Positions 51,141 to 59,958 of a DNA stretch of 64,000 nt are shown here, piece after piece; position 1 is the first letter of the stretch; every line of letters begins with the position of its first letter. The notes beneath the pieces are model-generated. The model did no database searches and was not told the DNA's origin. It saw only the letters and a program-made list of their open reading frames with translations. The position numbers and the translations under genes were made by a program. Origin of the DNA: CAIQJJ01 sp049325275 (GTDB taxonomy: Bacteria; Chloroflexota; Anaerolineae; Anaerolineales; UBA4823); NCBI GenBank assembly GCA_049325275.1, contig JBMOLU010000082.1:1-64000 (forward strand), in the 5' to 3' direction.

Positions 51141-52172
51141 ATGGCTGATCAGGTTCAAGAAACCGTAAAACAGGAAACGAGTACCCCGGCAAAGCGCGAT
51201 ATTTTGTTATCGGTGGAAAATCTGCGCATCTGGTATGAACTACGCCGTTTTGGCTTTGGCTTAGCCGGTTATGTCAAAGCTGTCGATGACGTTTCTTTTG
51301 ACTTATATCGTGGTGAGGCGATTGCCATTGTCGGTGAAAGCGGGTGTGGCAAGTCCAGCTTGATGAAAGCCATCCTGGGCCTGTACGAACCGCGTGATGG
51401 CAAGATCGTTTTCGACGGCCAGGACTTACGTGAACTCGGCCACCGTGGCTTGCAATGGTACCGCGCTCAGGTCGGCTACGTGCAGCAGGATCCTTACGGC
51501 GCCCTGCCGCCTTTTATGAGTGTGAAGCGTATCCTGGAAGAGCCGTTGATCATTAATGGCGTCAAAAGCCGTACGGAACGCAACGAACGTATCCACAAGA
51601 CGATGGAAGAGGTCAAGATGAGTCCGGTGGATGATTTCTTGCCCAAATTCCCGCACATGTTAAGCGGTGGCCAGCAGCAACGCATCGTGATCGCGCGCGC
51701 CATGATCTTAAACCCCAAGCTGATCGTAGCCGACGAACCGGTATCCATGCTGGACGCTTCGGTTCGCGTTGAGATTTTGCGCCTGCTGCGCGGCCTGCAG
51801 GAGAGCCATGGGCTTTCGTTCATGTATATCACGCATGATCTTTCCACGGTGCGCTACTTCTCGGAACGAATTTTTGTCATGTATGCCGGTAAACTGGTTG
51901 AAAAAGGCAAGATCACCGACTTGATCCGCAATCCGCTGCATCCTTACACGCATGCCCTGCTGGCGGCTACCTCGGACCCCGACGCCAACAACGCGCTCAG
52001 CTTCAAAGAAGTTCCTCCCGGAGAACCGCCCAGCCTGGTCAATCCACCGGCCGGTTGCCATTTCCACCCCCGTTGCGCGAAGATGATCGAAGGCTTGTGC
52101 AACGTGGACGAGCCGATCGAGTTCGAACCGGAACCGCAGCACTACACCGCTTGCTGGCTCTATAAACCATGA
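51141..52172 (+). CDS. Peptide-type ABC transporter ATPase, DppF/OppF-like
   Basis: The 343-residue ATPase has Walker A GESGCGKSS, the LSGGQQQR signature, Walker B LIVADEPVSMLD and switch His in YITHDL. The C-terminal PPAGCHFHPRCA and CNVDEP cysteines match the OppF domain. It pairs with the preceding ATPase as a heterodimer. CCAGGAG precedes the ATG. Its stop overlaps the start of the next gene by 4 bases. Confidence 0.94.
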   Translation: MADQVQETVKQETSTPAKRDILLSVENLRIWYELRRFGFGLAGYVKAVDDVSFDLYRGEAIAIVGESGCGKSSLMKAILGLYEPRDGKIVFDGQDLRELGHRGLQWYRAQVGYVQQDPYGALPPFMSVKRILEEPLIINGVKSRTERNERIHKTMEEVKMSPVDDFLPKFPHMLSGGQQQRIVIARAMILNPKLIVADEPVSMLDASVRVEILRLLRGLQESHGLSFMYITHDLSTVRYFSERIFVMYAGKLVEKGKITDLIRNPLHPYTHALLAATSDPDANNALSFKEVPPGEPPSLVNPPAGCHFHPRCAKMIEGLCNVDEPIEFEPEPQHYTACWLYKP

Positions 52173-52396
52173 AAAGGCTTTCCCCCGGTTGGCTGATGTT
52201 TATCGGCTTTATTTTGCTTGTACTGGGTGCTGTGTTACCGTTGTTGATGGTCGTTCAGGTGCTGGAGTCTACATTCCTGTTAAACTTTATCGCCTACACA
52301 GCCTCGATCGCCGGTTTACTTCTTGGTATGATTGGGGTTGCGACGTATTTTGCACCCAGGGCACGCAAGAAAGATCCGCGGGACAGAGACTACTGA
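52169..52396 (+). CDS. Small two-TM membrane protein coupled to OppF
   Basis: The 75-residue protein has two membrane helices (about 8-32 and 38-62) and a basic C-terminal tail (PRARKKDPRDRD) that should be cytoplasmic. ATGA overlap with the ATPase stop (52169-52172) implies translational coupling and a tie to the transporter. No family name is known to me. It could stabilise the permeases or act as an accessory subunit. Confidence 0.75.
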   Translation: MKRLSPGWLMFIGFILLVLGAVLPLLMVVQVLESTFLLNFIAYTASIAGLLLGMIGVATYFAPRARKKDPRDRDY

Positions 52397-52409
52397 CCAC
52401 TTTCGATTT

Positions 52410-52976
52410 ATGGCCACTCCTCACGCACTCAAACATAACCCCGCAGTTACTTCACCGTTCAATCTCTTTTTGCTGGGTTTGTTGGGTGTCGTAGGGGTGG
52501 CTTATGTGTTAATTGGTTCGATCACCCGCGACTTTCTGTGGTTTTGGCCCGTCTTCAGCCAACAGCCATCCGAAATTATCCTTCATTGCTATGGAAACGA
52601 AATCCCACTGGCGCAGGATTCGCCGTATTTTTTGCCACTCACGTATCGGGTAGAGCAGCAGATTTCTGGTGAAAAACGCCTGGATGATGTCGATTTTTCA
52701 CTAGAGGTTTATAATCAGTTAAAGTCGAGCCGCACGAAGGCATCTTTGGAAATCCATTTTTCCCGGCCCGTTCGTATTCATTCGCACCGCTCATACTTCA
52801 CGGATGTGGACACACTGCTCTATGTGGTTGGCGGGGATAAAGAACGTTGGGTGAGTATTTACGGGCTGAAGGATGGGCAGCCGGTTGCCGGCAGGCTGCG
52901 GATTGCCGGTACCCCCATGGTTGCCGATTATTTATCTCAAGAAAAATTGTGTGCAGGTCCTTACGAGGGTAAATAG
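52410..52976 (+). CDS. Single-TM protein with extracytoplasmic domain
   Basis: The 188-residue protein has one N-terminal membrane helix (about 17-45, LFLLGLLGVVGVAYVLIG) and an outer domain of about 140 residues with beta-strand composition. No motifs are recognised. I placed the start at ATG 52410; the frame is open further upstream, but that portion overlaps the previous gene in another frame. It lies 13 bases after the small membrane protein and 2 before the regulator, so it belongs to the operon. Confidence 0.65.
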   Translation: MATPHALKHNPAVTSPFNLFLLGLLGVVGVAYVLIGSITRDFLWFWPVFSQQPSEIILHCYGNEIPLAQDSPYFLPLTYRVEQQISGEKRLDDVDFSLEVYNQLKSSRTKASLEIHFSRPVRIHSHRSYFTDVDTLLYVVGGDKERWVSIYGLKDGQPVAGRLRIAGTPMVADYLSQEKLCAGPYEGK

Positions 52977-52978
52977 CT

Positions 52979-54088
52979 ATGGCTTCTTTACGTGTGTTGG
53001 TTGTTGACGATCAACATGATGTTCGTCGAGTCCTCGCCACAGGCATTCGTACCCTGGGGGCAGACCTTGAGGTGATGGAAATGCCATCGGGCGAAGAAGC
53101 AATCCTGGAGGCCACACGCCATTCCGTGGACCTTTTGGTGACGGACGTGCGCTTGCCTGGGATTTCTGGCCTTGAACTGGTCAATCGCATCCGCCGGCGC
53201 AGCCCCGAGATGCACGTCATCCTCGTCACGGGCGTGGAGGAGTCGAGCGTTCGCCGCCAGATCACCGAAGCGGGGGCCGATGCTTTCTTCTATAAGCCCA
53301 TTCACATGGCCGATTTTCTCAGCGCCGTAGAAAGCAGCCTGGGCCTGAAAGATGAAGGTTTTGTTTCGCCGCCGGCGGCCAAAGAAGAGAAGGAAGACGG
53401 CAATGCCGTCATCGTTGCACCGCCGCCATCCATCAAGTGGATTTCTGATTTGCGCAAAGAATTGGATGCACTGGCCGTTATCTTGATCGATATTCTCGGA
53501 CAGGTAGAAGCACGTGCAGGAGACCTGCCGGACCCTTCCCTGGAAGATGAGTGGCTGAAGTTGATCGCTTCCGTTTTGGGGAGCACGAACAAGATTTTCC
53601 CGCTTTTGAAGGGAGGAAAGCCCAGCGGTTTTTTGTATTTCAATGGCGCCGAATATTGTTGCTGTGTAATGTACCTGGGAAAGTCGCATGCAGCCCTGAT
53701 TTTTTCGAAACATGCCTTTGAAACGGCGCAGTTCGAGATCGTACAGGAATATGCCAAGCTGCTCGAAATGGACGTGCAGGCGCTTTCGATGAAACCCGAT
53801 GACCTGGAAATGTCTTTCGAAGAAAGGCCTGCCGACGAGGATGCAGCAGAAGAACTCTCTCTCGAAGATCTTCCGATCGAGGCCTTACCCGAACTAGACG
53901 CCATCTTTTCACAGGTGCAAGAAGACTCCAATGGTGGCAACGCAGATTCTTTCTGGGAAGAATTGGCCGGCCAGGAAAGCGGCGCCGAAGGAGCCTTTGG
54001 CCCCAAGACGTTGACCTACGAACAGGCCATGAAGCTCGGCCTGACGCCTGGCGAAGAAAAGCAAGAACAAAAAGACGAGGAAAACTAG
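52979..54088 (+). CDS. Response regulator with Roadblock-like output domain
   Basis: The 369-residue protein has a receiver domain (1-120) with the acidic pair DD at 10-11, phospho-acceptor Asp in VTDVRLPGISG (near 56) and Lys in YKPIHM. After a linker, residues about 150-265 look like a Roadblock/LC7 fold (LRKELDALAVILIDILG, then a FLYFNGAEY strand). The last 100 residues are very acidic and low in complexity. There is no DNA-binding domain. Roadblock domains often regulate small GTPases. It ends the transporter operon and could take phosphate from one of the orphan kinases. Confidence 0.75.
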   Translation: MASLRVLVVDDQHDVRRVLATGIRTLGADLEVMEMPSGEEAILEATRHSVDLLVTDVRLPGISGLELVNRIRRRSPEMHVILVTGVEESSVRRQITEAGADAFFYKPIHMADFLSAVESSLGLKDEGFVSPPAAKEEKEDGNAVIVAPPPSIKWISDLRKELDALAVILIDILGQVEARAGDLPDPSLEDEWLKLIASVLGSTNKIFPLLKGGKPSGFLYFNGAEYCCCVMYLGKSHAALIFSKHAFETAQFEIVQEYAKLLEMDVQALSMKPDDLEMSFEERPADEDAAEELSLEDLPIEALPELDAIFSQVQEDSNGGNADSFWEELAGQESGAEGAFGPKTLTYEQAMKLGLTPGEEKQEQKDEEN

Positions 54089-54125
54089 CTTGCCGGCCAA
54101 CCGGGGTATATGTTACAATACGCTC

Positions 54126-54146
54126 CGCCCGGAAGCCGGGCGTTTT
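54126..54146 (+). terminator. Terminator at the end of the transporter operon
   Basis: CGCCCGG-AAG-CCGGGCG is followed by TTTT, 37 bases after the regulator stop and 3 bases before the tRNA gene. A candidate tRNA promoter, TTGCCG-N18-TACAAT, with its -10 box at 54114-54119, would start transcription at this hairpin. Confidence 0.75.
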
Positions 54147-54149
54147 GAT

Positions 54150-54220
54150 TGGGGCGTGGTGCAATGGCAGCACACCGGACTTTGGATCCGCTTATCTTGG
54201 TTCGAATCCAGGCGCCCCAG
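54150..54220 (+). tRNA. tRNA-Gln (anticodon UUG)
   Basis: The 71-base cloverleaf has acceptor stem TGGGGCG/CGCCCCA with G as discriminator, D arm GTGC/GCAC, anticodon loop CTTTGGA giving anticodon TTG for codon CAA, and T arm CTTGG-TTCGAAT-CCAGG. One mismatch (C-C) is at the top of the anticodon stem. The 3' CCA is not encoded. It lies 80 bases before glmU. Confidence 0.95.
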
Positions 54221-54300
54221 CTCTATCCCGACGGGCACCGCGCAGCGATGAAGCTGCCCGGCGCTCGTTATTTTTTAATCTTGGCTGTTGTGGAGTTTTT

Positions 54301-55653
54301 ATGAAAGTTACGCCCGTCATTCTTGCTGCCGGACAGGGTACACGCATGAAGTCCAGTTTGCCCAAGGTCTTGCACCCTATTTTGGGTCACCCTCTGGCCT
54401 GGTATGCGCTGGAAGCGGTGCATCAGGTAACCGATGAAAAACCGGTGATGGTCGTCGGGCATGGCGCCGATCAGGTGCGCCAGCAGTTTGCCGAAAGTGT
54501 ACGCTTCGTCGTGCAGGAGCTTCAGCTCGGCACCGGCCATGCGGTCATGCAGGCGGAAACATTGCTGCGCGGCCAGAGTGACACCGTGCTGGTGACGTAT
54601 GCCGACATGCCGCTGATCTGCGCCGATACGCTCCGGCAGATCATCGACCTTCACCAGTCGCATGACGGACCGGTGACGATGCTGACCGTGAATGCCCGCG
54701 AGCCGCGCGGCTTTGGCCGCATCTTACGCGATGCCGGCGGAAATATTATCGCTATTCTCGAAGAAGCCCAGGCCACCCCTGAACAACGGGCCATCCGTGA
54801 GTTGAATCCCGGCGTTTATTGCTTCCGCGCCGGCTGGTTGTGGGATGCGCTCCATCGAATCAAGCCGGCTCCCCAGAAGGGCGAATACTATTTGACCGAT
54901 CTGGTGGAAATGGCGGCCAAGCAGGGACACTCCATCCGGGCTGTTACGACAGACGACGAAGATCAGATGATCGGTGTGAATACACGCGTGCACCTGGCGG
55001 AAGCGGCTGCGGCCCTGCAACGGCGTATCCACCATGATTGGATGCTCGCCGGGGTGACGATCGTCGATCCGTCGCACACGTATATCGAGCCTGATGTTTC
55101 GATCGGGCAGGATACCACCATTTGGCCTGCTACTTACCTGCGCGGCAAGACCGTGATCGGCCGGCATTGCGAGATCGGTCCGAACGCTATCGTTCAAGAC
55201 AGCCAGTTGGGCAACGGCGTGAAAGTGCTGGCATCGGTGATCGAAAAGGCCGTCCTCGAAGATGATGTGGACATCGGGCCTTTCGGCCATTTGCGCAAGG
55301 GCGCCCACCTGGCGCAGGGAGTCCATTTGGGCAACTTTGGCGAGGTCAAAAATTCGTACCTCGGCCAGGGTACGAAAATGGGCCATTTTTCTTACATCGG
55401 CGACGCGCAGATTGGCGAGGGAGTCAATATCGGCGCCGGCACGATCACGTGCAATTTCGATATGGCCGGCAAAAAGAATCCGACAGAAATTGGCGCCGGG
55501 GCCTTCATCGGCAGCGATACGATGTTGGTGGCACCGGTGAAGATCGGCAAAGGTTCGGCAACCGGCTCGGGTTCCGTCGTTACCAAGAACGTTCCCGATC
55601 AGACGCTGGTTGTCGGTGTTCCGGCGCGCGCCATCCGCAAGCTGGAGAAGTAA
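54301..55653 (+). CDS. glmU: Bifunctional UDP-GlcNAc pyrophosphorylase / GlcN-1-P acetyltransferase
   Basis: The 450-residue product has the N-terminal uridyltransferase motif ILAAGQGTRMKSSLPKVLH, and a left-handed parallel beta-helix of hexapeptide repeats in the C-terminal half (from about residue 255). It makes UDP-GlcNAc for peptidoglycan. ATG 54301 follows GGAG; the same frame reads back through the tRNA gene but cannot be coding there. Confidence 0.96.
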   Translation: MKVTPVILAAGQGTRMKSSLPKVLHPILGHPLAWYALEAVHQVTDEKPVMVVGHGADQVRQQFAESVRFVVQELQLGTGHAVMQAETLLRGQSDTVLVTYADMPLICADTLRQIIDLHQSHDGPVTMLTVNAREPRGFGRILRDAGGNIIAILEEAQATPEQRAIRELNPGVYCFRAGWLWDALHRIKPAPQKGEYYLTDLVEMAAKQGHSIRAVTTDDEDQMIGVNTRVHLAEAAAALQRRIHHDWMLAGVTIVDPSHTYIEPDVSIGQDTTIWPATYLRGKTVIGRHCEIGPNAIVQDSQLGNGVKVLASVIEKAVLEDDVDIGPFGHLRKGAHLAQGVHLGNFGEVKNSYLGQGTKMGHFSYIGDAQIGEGVNIGAGTITCNFDMAGKKNPTEIGAGAFIGSDTMLVAPVKIGKGSATGSGSVVTKNVPDQTLVVGVPARAIRKLEK

Positions 55654-55662
55654 CCATCCGCC

Positions 55663-56958
55663 ATGATCGGGTATTTGCTGCTTGCTTTGGGGATATTCCT
55701 GGCGCTCGACGGCCTATGCGTGATGGTGCGGGTGGGGCTGCTCAATGCCAACCTAGCGCGGTTATTGGCCGAACGCCAACGCATGGAAGGCCGTGTAACC
55801 CAGGCCGTGGCTTTGATCCATTCACCGCAACGTCTTCGCGCGAGCTTAAGCCTGTTTCAAACCGTGTTGCGTTTCTTGGGCGCTGGGGTGGTGGTTGTAG
55901 TTTCCTGGCAATTAGGATGGTTCGACAGCAGCGAGCGTTTTGCCTTGTTGCGCTTGTTCGGGATCCTGCTGCTGGCGGCTTTCCTCTGGTTTGTTTTTGA
56001 TTGGTCGTTGCAAACGCTGGCGCTGCGCGCCCCAGAGCGATACGCTTTGCAGCTGACACCCTACGCGCGCGGCTTACTGACCGTTCTGACACCGTTTCTC
56101 TGGCTGCCGTTGTCTTTGTCGCTGCGCATCGACCCAAACGAAGAGGCCGTGGGCAATGTAACCGAAGCAGATTTGAGAAACCTGGTGGACGCGAGTCAGG
56201 CGGAAGGGGTTTTGGAACTGGGGGAGCGCCAAATGATCTATTCGATCTTCGAATTGGGCGATACGTTGGTGCGTGAAATTATGGTGCCGCGCATCGATAT
56301 GCTGGCCGTCGATGTGTCTACGGATATTTCTGCCGCTGCAGAAATCATCTCGCGCGCCGGTTACTCAAGAATGCCGGTCTATCAGGATTCGGTCGATAAC
56401 GTTCTCGGTTTGCTGTATGCACGTGATTTATTGCAGGTATGGCGTGAGAGCCAAAAGGTAGAATCCCTGAAGCAGTTGCTGCGCCCGGCGCACTTTGTAC
56501 CCGAAGCCAAAAAGGTGGACGAACTCCTGGCGGAAATGCAGGCCATGCGGATTCACATGGCTATTGTCGTCGATGAATATGGGGGTGTGGCAGGCCTGGT
56601 AACACTCGAAGACATCATGGAAGAAATCGTTGGGGAAATCCAGGACGAATACGATCAGGCCGAAGAAATGCCCTACCAGCAAGTCGGTGAAGGAGAGTAC
56701 ATCTTCCAGGCGCGCGTCGACCTCGATCACTTTAACGAAGTGATGGGCGCAAACTTGCCCCGCCACGATGCCGATACCATCGGCGGTTTTCTGTACAGCA
56801 ACATGGGGCACGTACCCACGATTGGCGAATCGCTAGAAGTGGCCGGGCTGATCCTGACCGTCGAACACGTTATCGCCCGGCGGATTCGCAAGGTGCGGGC
56901 GCGCTGGGCGCCCGTGCTGGCGACCGGCACGCAGAGCGAGAAACATGCTGACGAATGA
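55663..56958 (+). CDS. CNNM/CorC-type transporter-associated protein with CBS pair
   Basis: The 431-residue protein has an N-terminal membrane domain of about four helices (1-145), a linker with EADLRNLVDASQAEGVLELGERQMI typical of the HlyC/CorC family, two CBS domains (about 200-320) with VREIMVPRIDM, and a C-terminal CorC_HlyC domain. The family is linked to Mg/Co efflux and ion homeostasis. Its N-terminal part is more divergent than usual. The stop overlaps the cytidine deaminase gene by 14 bases. Confidence 0.87.
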   Translation: MIGYLLLALGIFLALDGLCVMVRVGLLNANLARLLAERQRMEGRVTQAVALIHSPQRLRASLSLFQTVLRFLGAGVVVVVSWQLGWFDSSERFALLRLFGILLLAAFLWFVFDWSLQTLALRAPERYALQLTPYARGLLTVLTPFLWLPLSLSLRIDPNEEAVGNVTEADLRNLVDASQAEGVLELGERQMIYSIFELGDTLVREIMVPRIDMLAVDVSTDISAAAEIISRAGYSRMPVYQDSVDNVLGLLYARDLLQVWRESQKVESLKQLLRPAHFVPEAKKVDELLAEMQAMRIHMAIVVDEYGGVAGLVTLEDIMEEIVGEIQDEYDQAEEMPYQQVGEGEYIFQARVDLDHFNEVMGANLPRHDADTIGGFLYSNMGHVPTIGESLEVAGLILTVEHVIARRIRKVRARWAPVLATGTQSEKHADE

Positions 56959-57352
56959 AACACGCTGTTCTTTAATCCAGGCGGCCCAGGTGGCGCGGCG
57001 CCGGGCCTACGCCCCTTACTCGCGCTATGCCGTTGGCGCTGCGCTGCTGACGGCATCAGGCAAGGTGTATGATGGGGTCAACATAGAAAATGCCGCTTAT
57101 CCCGCCGGCATTTGTGCCGAGCGTGTGGCGATCTTCAAGGCAGTTTCGGAAGGGGAGCGGGAGTTTGTGGCCCTGGCAGTGGTTACGTCGAACGGTGGTT
57201 TTCCTTGCGGCTCCTGCCGCCAGGTGATGGCCGAGTTTGGCCTCGATATGCTGGTCTGCGTTGCCGATCAACAAGGCGAAGTGATCGCCGAAACGAAGCT
57301 GCGTGACCTGCTGCCGGGAGCATTTGGCCCCGAAAAATTGCAGGCCGGGTAG
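56945..57352 (+). CDS. cdd: Cytidine deaminase
   Basis: The 135-residue product has the zinc and catalytic motifs CAERVAIFKA (Cys and the proton-shuttling Glu) and PCGSCRQ (two more zinc Cys), plus the GVNIENAAYPAGI substrate loop. It converts cytidine and deoxycytidine to uridine forms in pyrimidine salvage. It starts inside the preceding gene (14-base overlap). It converges on the DUF389 gene with 22 bases between. Confidence 0.95.
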   Translation: MLTNETRCSLIQAAQVARRRAYAPYSRYAVGAALLTASGKVYDGVNIENAAYPAGICAERVAIFKAVSEGEREFVALAVVTSNGGFPCGSCRQVMAEFGLDMLVCVADQQGEVIAETKLRDLLPGAFGPEKLQAG

Positions 57353-57374
57353 GGCCTGCTGAACGCTGCCGTTT

Positions 57375-58571
57375 TTACCAATCCGGCCGGGGTGTGGCGA
57401 CAGAGAGCAAAGATTGCAAAATCCACCCCTCGTTGCCATCGTCGACCACGATCACGTGCGCCCAAATCTTGTTGTTGACGACTTGCGAATCGGGCAGGAT
57501 GATCACAAGCGTACCGTTCAGGTACACTTTGATCACGCTTCCTTCGTACCCGGGTGCGTCGCGTAGCCAGGCGCCGCCTCCTTCCTCGCCGGCACTGATG
57601 CGGGCGTAGACCGGTGTGGGTGTGATCGTCGGCGTAAAGGTCGGTGTGCGTGTTGGTGTTGGAGTTGGCGTCAGGGTGGGGGTAAGAGTCGGCGGAACGG
57701 GGGTAAGGGTTGCCGTTGCCGTGGGAGGAACCGGCGTCGTGGTCGGCGTCAACGTCGGTGTTAACGTTGGCCGGGCGAGGCGGACACCGTAGATCACACT
57801 GGCACCGCCGATAACGATCAGCATAACGATCCCGAAAAGGCCCATCGCTGCGCCCAGGGTGTACCCAAACCAGGTCAGAGGACGAAAGCCCATGAAGATA
57901 AGCACCCCTGCACCGGCCAGCACGGCCAGCGCCAGGTAAAAGAGAAACACGACCAGGCCATCGGGCCACAGGTGAGGGACCTTGCTCGTCAGGCCGAAAC
58001 CCGCCGTAGCCAGGGGCGGGTACAGCGCAAAGGCGACGATGACGCTGGGCATTGCCGGGTTGCGCTCTTGATGCGTGGTATAGATGGCCGTCAGGGTCGC
58101 CCCAAAAATCACGACAACGAGATTGAGCCAGGAAACCTGGGCGTGGCTGTGAGCCAGCATCAGCTCTTGCGCACGCCAGCCTTGCGATACGGCCCCAAGC
58201 GACGCCCCGGCGGCGAGCACCAGCAGCGCACCCAGCAAGAAGCCGATCAGGCTGCGCGCGAAAAAACGCACGGAACCGGTCACGGTTCCCAGCGCCAAAC
58301 CAACAATCGGCAGCATGGTCGGGGCTGTCAGTACGCCCACCAGCAGCAGCGTAAACGCATCCAGGGCCAACCCACAGGCAATGATCAGCCCGGCGAGCAG
58401 CGAGAAAATAAAAAAATCAAAAGAAAGCGCTGCCCGTAGCGCCAAGCGGTCGAGGTAAGCCGTCCGTTCATCAACATCCATCGGAACGAGCAAACGCCGT
58501 GCCCGGCGGCGGCGCGCCGGTGATAGGTTTTGTGGCTCTTCGGCATAAAACTCGGAATTGGGTAACGACAT
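57375..58571 (-). CDS. DUF389 membrane protein fused to an SH3-like domain
   Basis: The 398-residue protein has several membrane helices (about residues 48-265) with the DUF389 hallmark GVLTAPTMLPIVGLALGTVTG. A Thr/Pro-rich linker of about 50 residues follows (repeated TPTLTP units), then a bacterial SH3-like domain (from YARISAGEEGGGAWLRDAPG to the end). DUF389 proteins are of unknown function; SH3b domains usually bind cell-wall peptides. The linker suggests the SH3b part lies outside the membrane. Start ATG 58571 gives the shorter form; an ATG at 58610 is possible. Confidence 0.8.
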   Translation of the reverse strand: MSLPNSEFYAEEPQNLSPARRRRARRLLVPMDVDERTAYLDRLALRAALSFDFFIFSLLAGLIIACGLALDAFTLLLVGVLTAPTMLPIVGLALGTVTGSVRFFARSLIGFLLGALLVLAAGASLGAVSQGWRAQELMLAHSHAQVSWLNLVVVIFGATLTAIYTTHQERNPAMPSVIVAFALYPPLATAGFGLTSKVPHLWPDGLVVFLFYLALAVLAGAGVLIFMGFRPLTWFGYTLGAAMGLFGIVMLIVIGGASVIYGVRLARPTLTPTLTPTTTPVPPTATATLTPVPPTLTPTLTPTPTPTRTPTFTPTITPTPVYARISAGEEGGGAWLRDAPGYEGSVIKVYLNGTLVIILPDSQVVNNKIWAHVIVVDDGNEGWILQSLLSVATPRPDW

Positions 58572-58821
58572 ACGACAATACCTTGCAGGAAATGTGCCCG
58601 TTGAAGACAATTATATCTTCTGTGGATTCGAAAAGGCAGCCCTTCTGCTTTCGATGGGGATACCCCGGCCGGTGCATTGCTGCTGAAAAAGGAACAAAAA
58701 AATTATAACTGATCCCATCCCGTATTCCGATAGCGCAAAGGTAGGGAGCGCGTTTTTCCGGGAAGGAAGCGTCCACACACAATGGTAAAATACTGCAAAT
58801 TTTCTCCACGGAGATTCCTCT

Positions 58822-59880
58822 TTGAAATACCGCCCACTGGTCATCACGCTATTCGCTTTGCTGTTCGTTATCAGCGCTTGCACGGCCCTCCGCAGCAGTA
58901 CGCCCACGCCTACGCTGCTCCCGACCGGCACGCCTACCGTTACCCCGACGGATACGGCGACGCCTACGGAAACGCCTACGCCGTTGGCATTGCTGGTCAT
59001 GCTCGTTCGCCCTGGGGGCACGGATGCCGCTCTGGCAGATGCCCTCGAAGTATCTTTGCGCCAGGCCGCCGAGGCCGATCGCATGCGCTGGCAGGTGCGT
59101 GAGGCACTGCGCCCGGATGACGTTACACCAGAACTGCACTTGCTTGTACTCCTGCCCGGGGTGAGCAATGCGGCGGCGTTGATCGCAGCAGCAGATCATG
59201 CGCAGATCTTAGCCATCGGTATTCCCGGCCTCGAGTCTGCGCCGAACCTGACCACCGTACAGCTCGATAACGGCCGGCCCGATCAATTGGGTTTCATGGC
59301 CGGGTTTATCGCTACGATGCTTACACCCGATTACCGATCGGGCATGGTCGGCATTACCGACGACACGTCGGCGCGCGCGGCTTACCTGGCCTTCCTCAAC
59401 GGAGATACCTACTACTGCGGCCTGTGTTTGCAGAGTTACCCGCCTTTTTACAGCTATCCGCTTTACGTGGAGGCTCCCCGCGGTGCTGCGGCAACCGATT
59501 GGTGGGGCAACGGCGAGTTTCTCAAAGACCACCAGGCCGGAACGGTTTTTATCTACCCTGGCGCAGGGGATGATGCCATGTTGCAGCAGTTGGCCGGATA
59601 CGGCATCAACCTGATCGGCACCGCACCGCCGCCTGAAGCCCTGCGGGCCAACTGGGTGGCCTCGCTGCGCACCGATCCGCTGCCCACTATTTTGGCGTTG
59701 ATCCCCGCACTGATGGATGGGCAGAGTGGACAGTCGGTCAGCGTTCCACTGCAAATTACCGATGTCAATCCCGACTTGTTTAGCCCTGGCCGTCAGCACT
59801 ACGCCAACGAGGTGTTGGCCGATCTGCTCGCCGGCTTTACCGATACCGGCGTAGACCCTTCGACCGGAGAACTGAAGTAA
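58822..59880 (+). CDS. BMP/PnrA-like substrate-binding lipoprotein
   Basis: The 352-residue protein starts at TTG 58822 after a GGAG site. It has a lipobox (ISAC), a TPT-rich linker and a two-lobed periplasmic-binding-protein-type domain. Landmarks are QLGFMAGFIATMLTP, GMVGITDD and VFIYPGAGDDAMLQQLAGYGINLIG, which recall the basic membrane protein (PnrA) family that binds purine nucleosides. The usual N-terminal lobe is shortened. No permease genes are adjacent, so it may act with a distant transporter or as a sensor. Confidence 0.7.
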   Translation: MKYRPLVITLFALLFVISACTALRSSTPTPTLLPTGTPTVTPTDTATPTETPTPLALLVMLVRPGGTDAALADALEVSLRQAAEADRMRWQVREALRPDDVTPELHLLVLLPGVSNAAALIAAADHAQILAIGIPGLESAPNLTTVQLDNGRPDQLGFMAGFIATMLTPDYRSGMVGITDDTSARAAYLAFLNGDTYYCGLCLQSYPPFYSYPLYVEAPRGAAATDWWGNGEFLKDHQAGTVFIYPGAGDDAMLQQLAGYGINLIGTAPPPEALRANWVASLRTDPLPTILALIPALMDGQSGQSVSVPLQITDVNPDLFSPGRQHYANEVLADLLAGFTDTGVDPSTGELK

Positions 59881-59958
59881 CGGCGCGGCTTTGGGTTTCG
59901 AAGTGTTTCCGCCTTCCGTGCAAGGCAAACCCTCCCCGTTGAAAACGGGTGAATCGTT

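Noticed and set aside
54145..54300. N-terminal extension of glmU
   Set aside because: The frame is open through the tRNA-Gln gene by chance; glmU homologues start at the ATG 54301 that follows a ribosome site.
57610..57780. Repetitive GTGTTGGAGTTGGCGT-like DNA
   Set aside because: It encodes the Thr/Pro linker of the DUF389-SH3 protein; the repetition follows from the amino-acid pattern.
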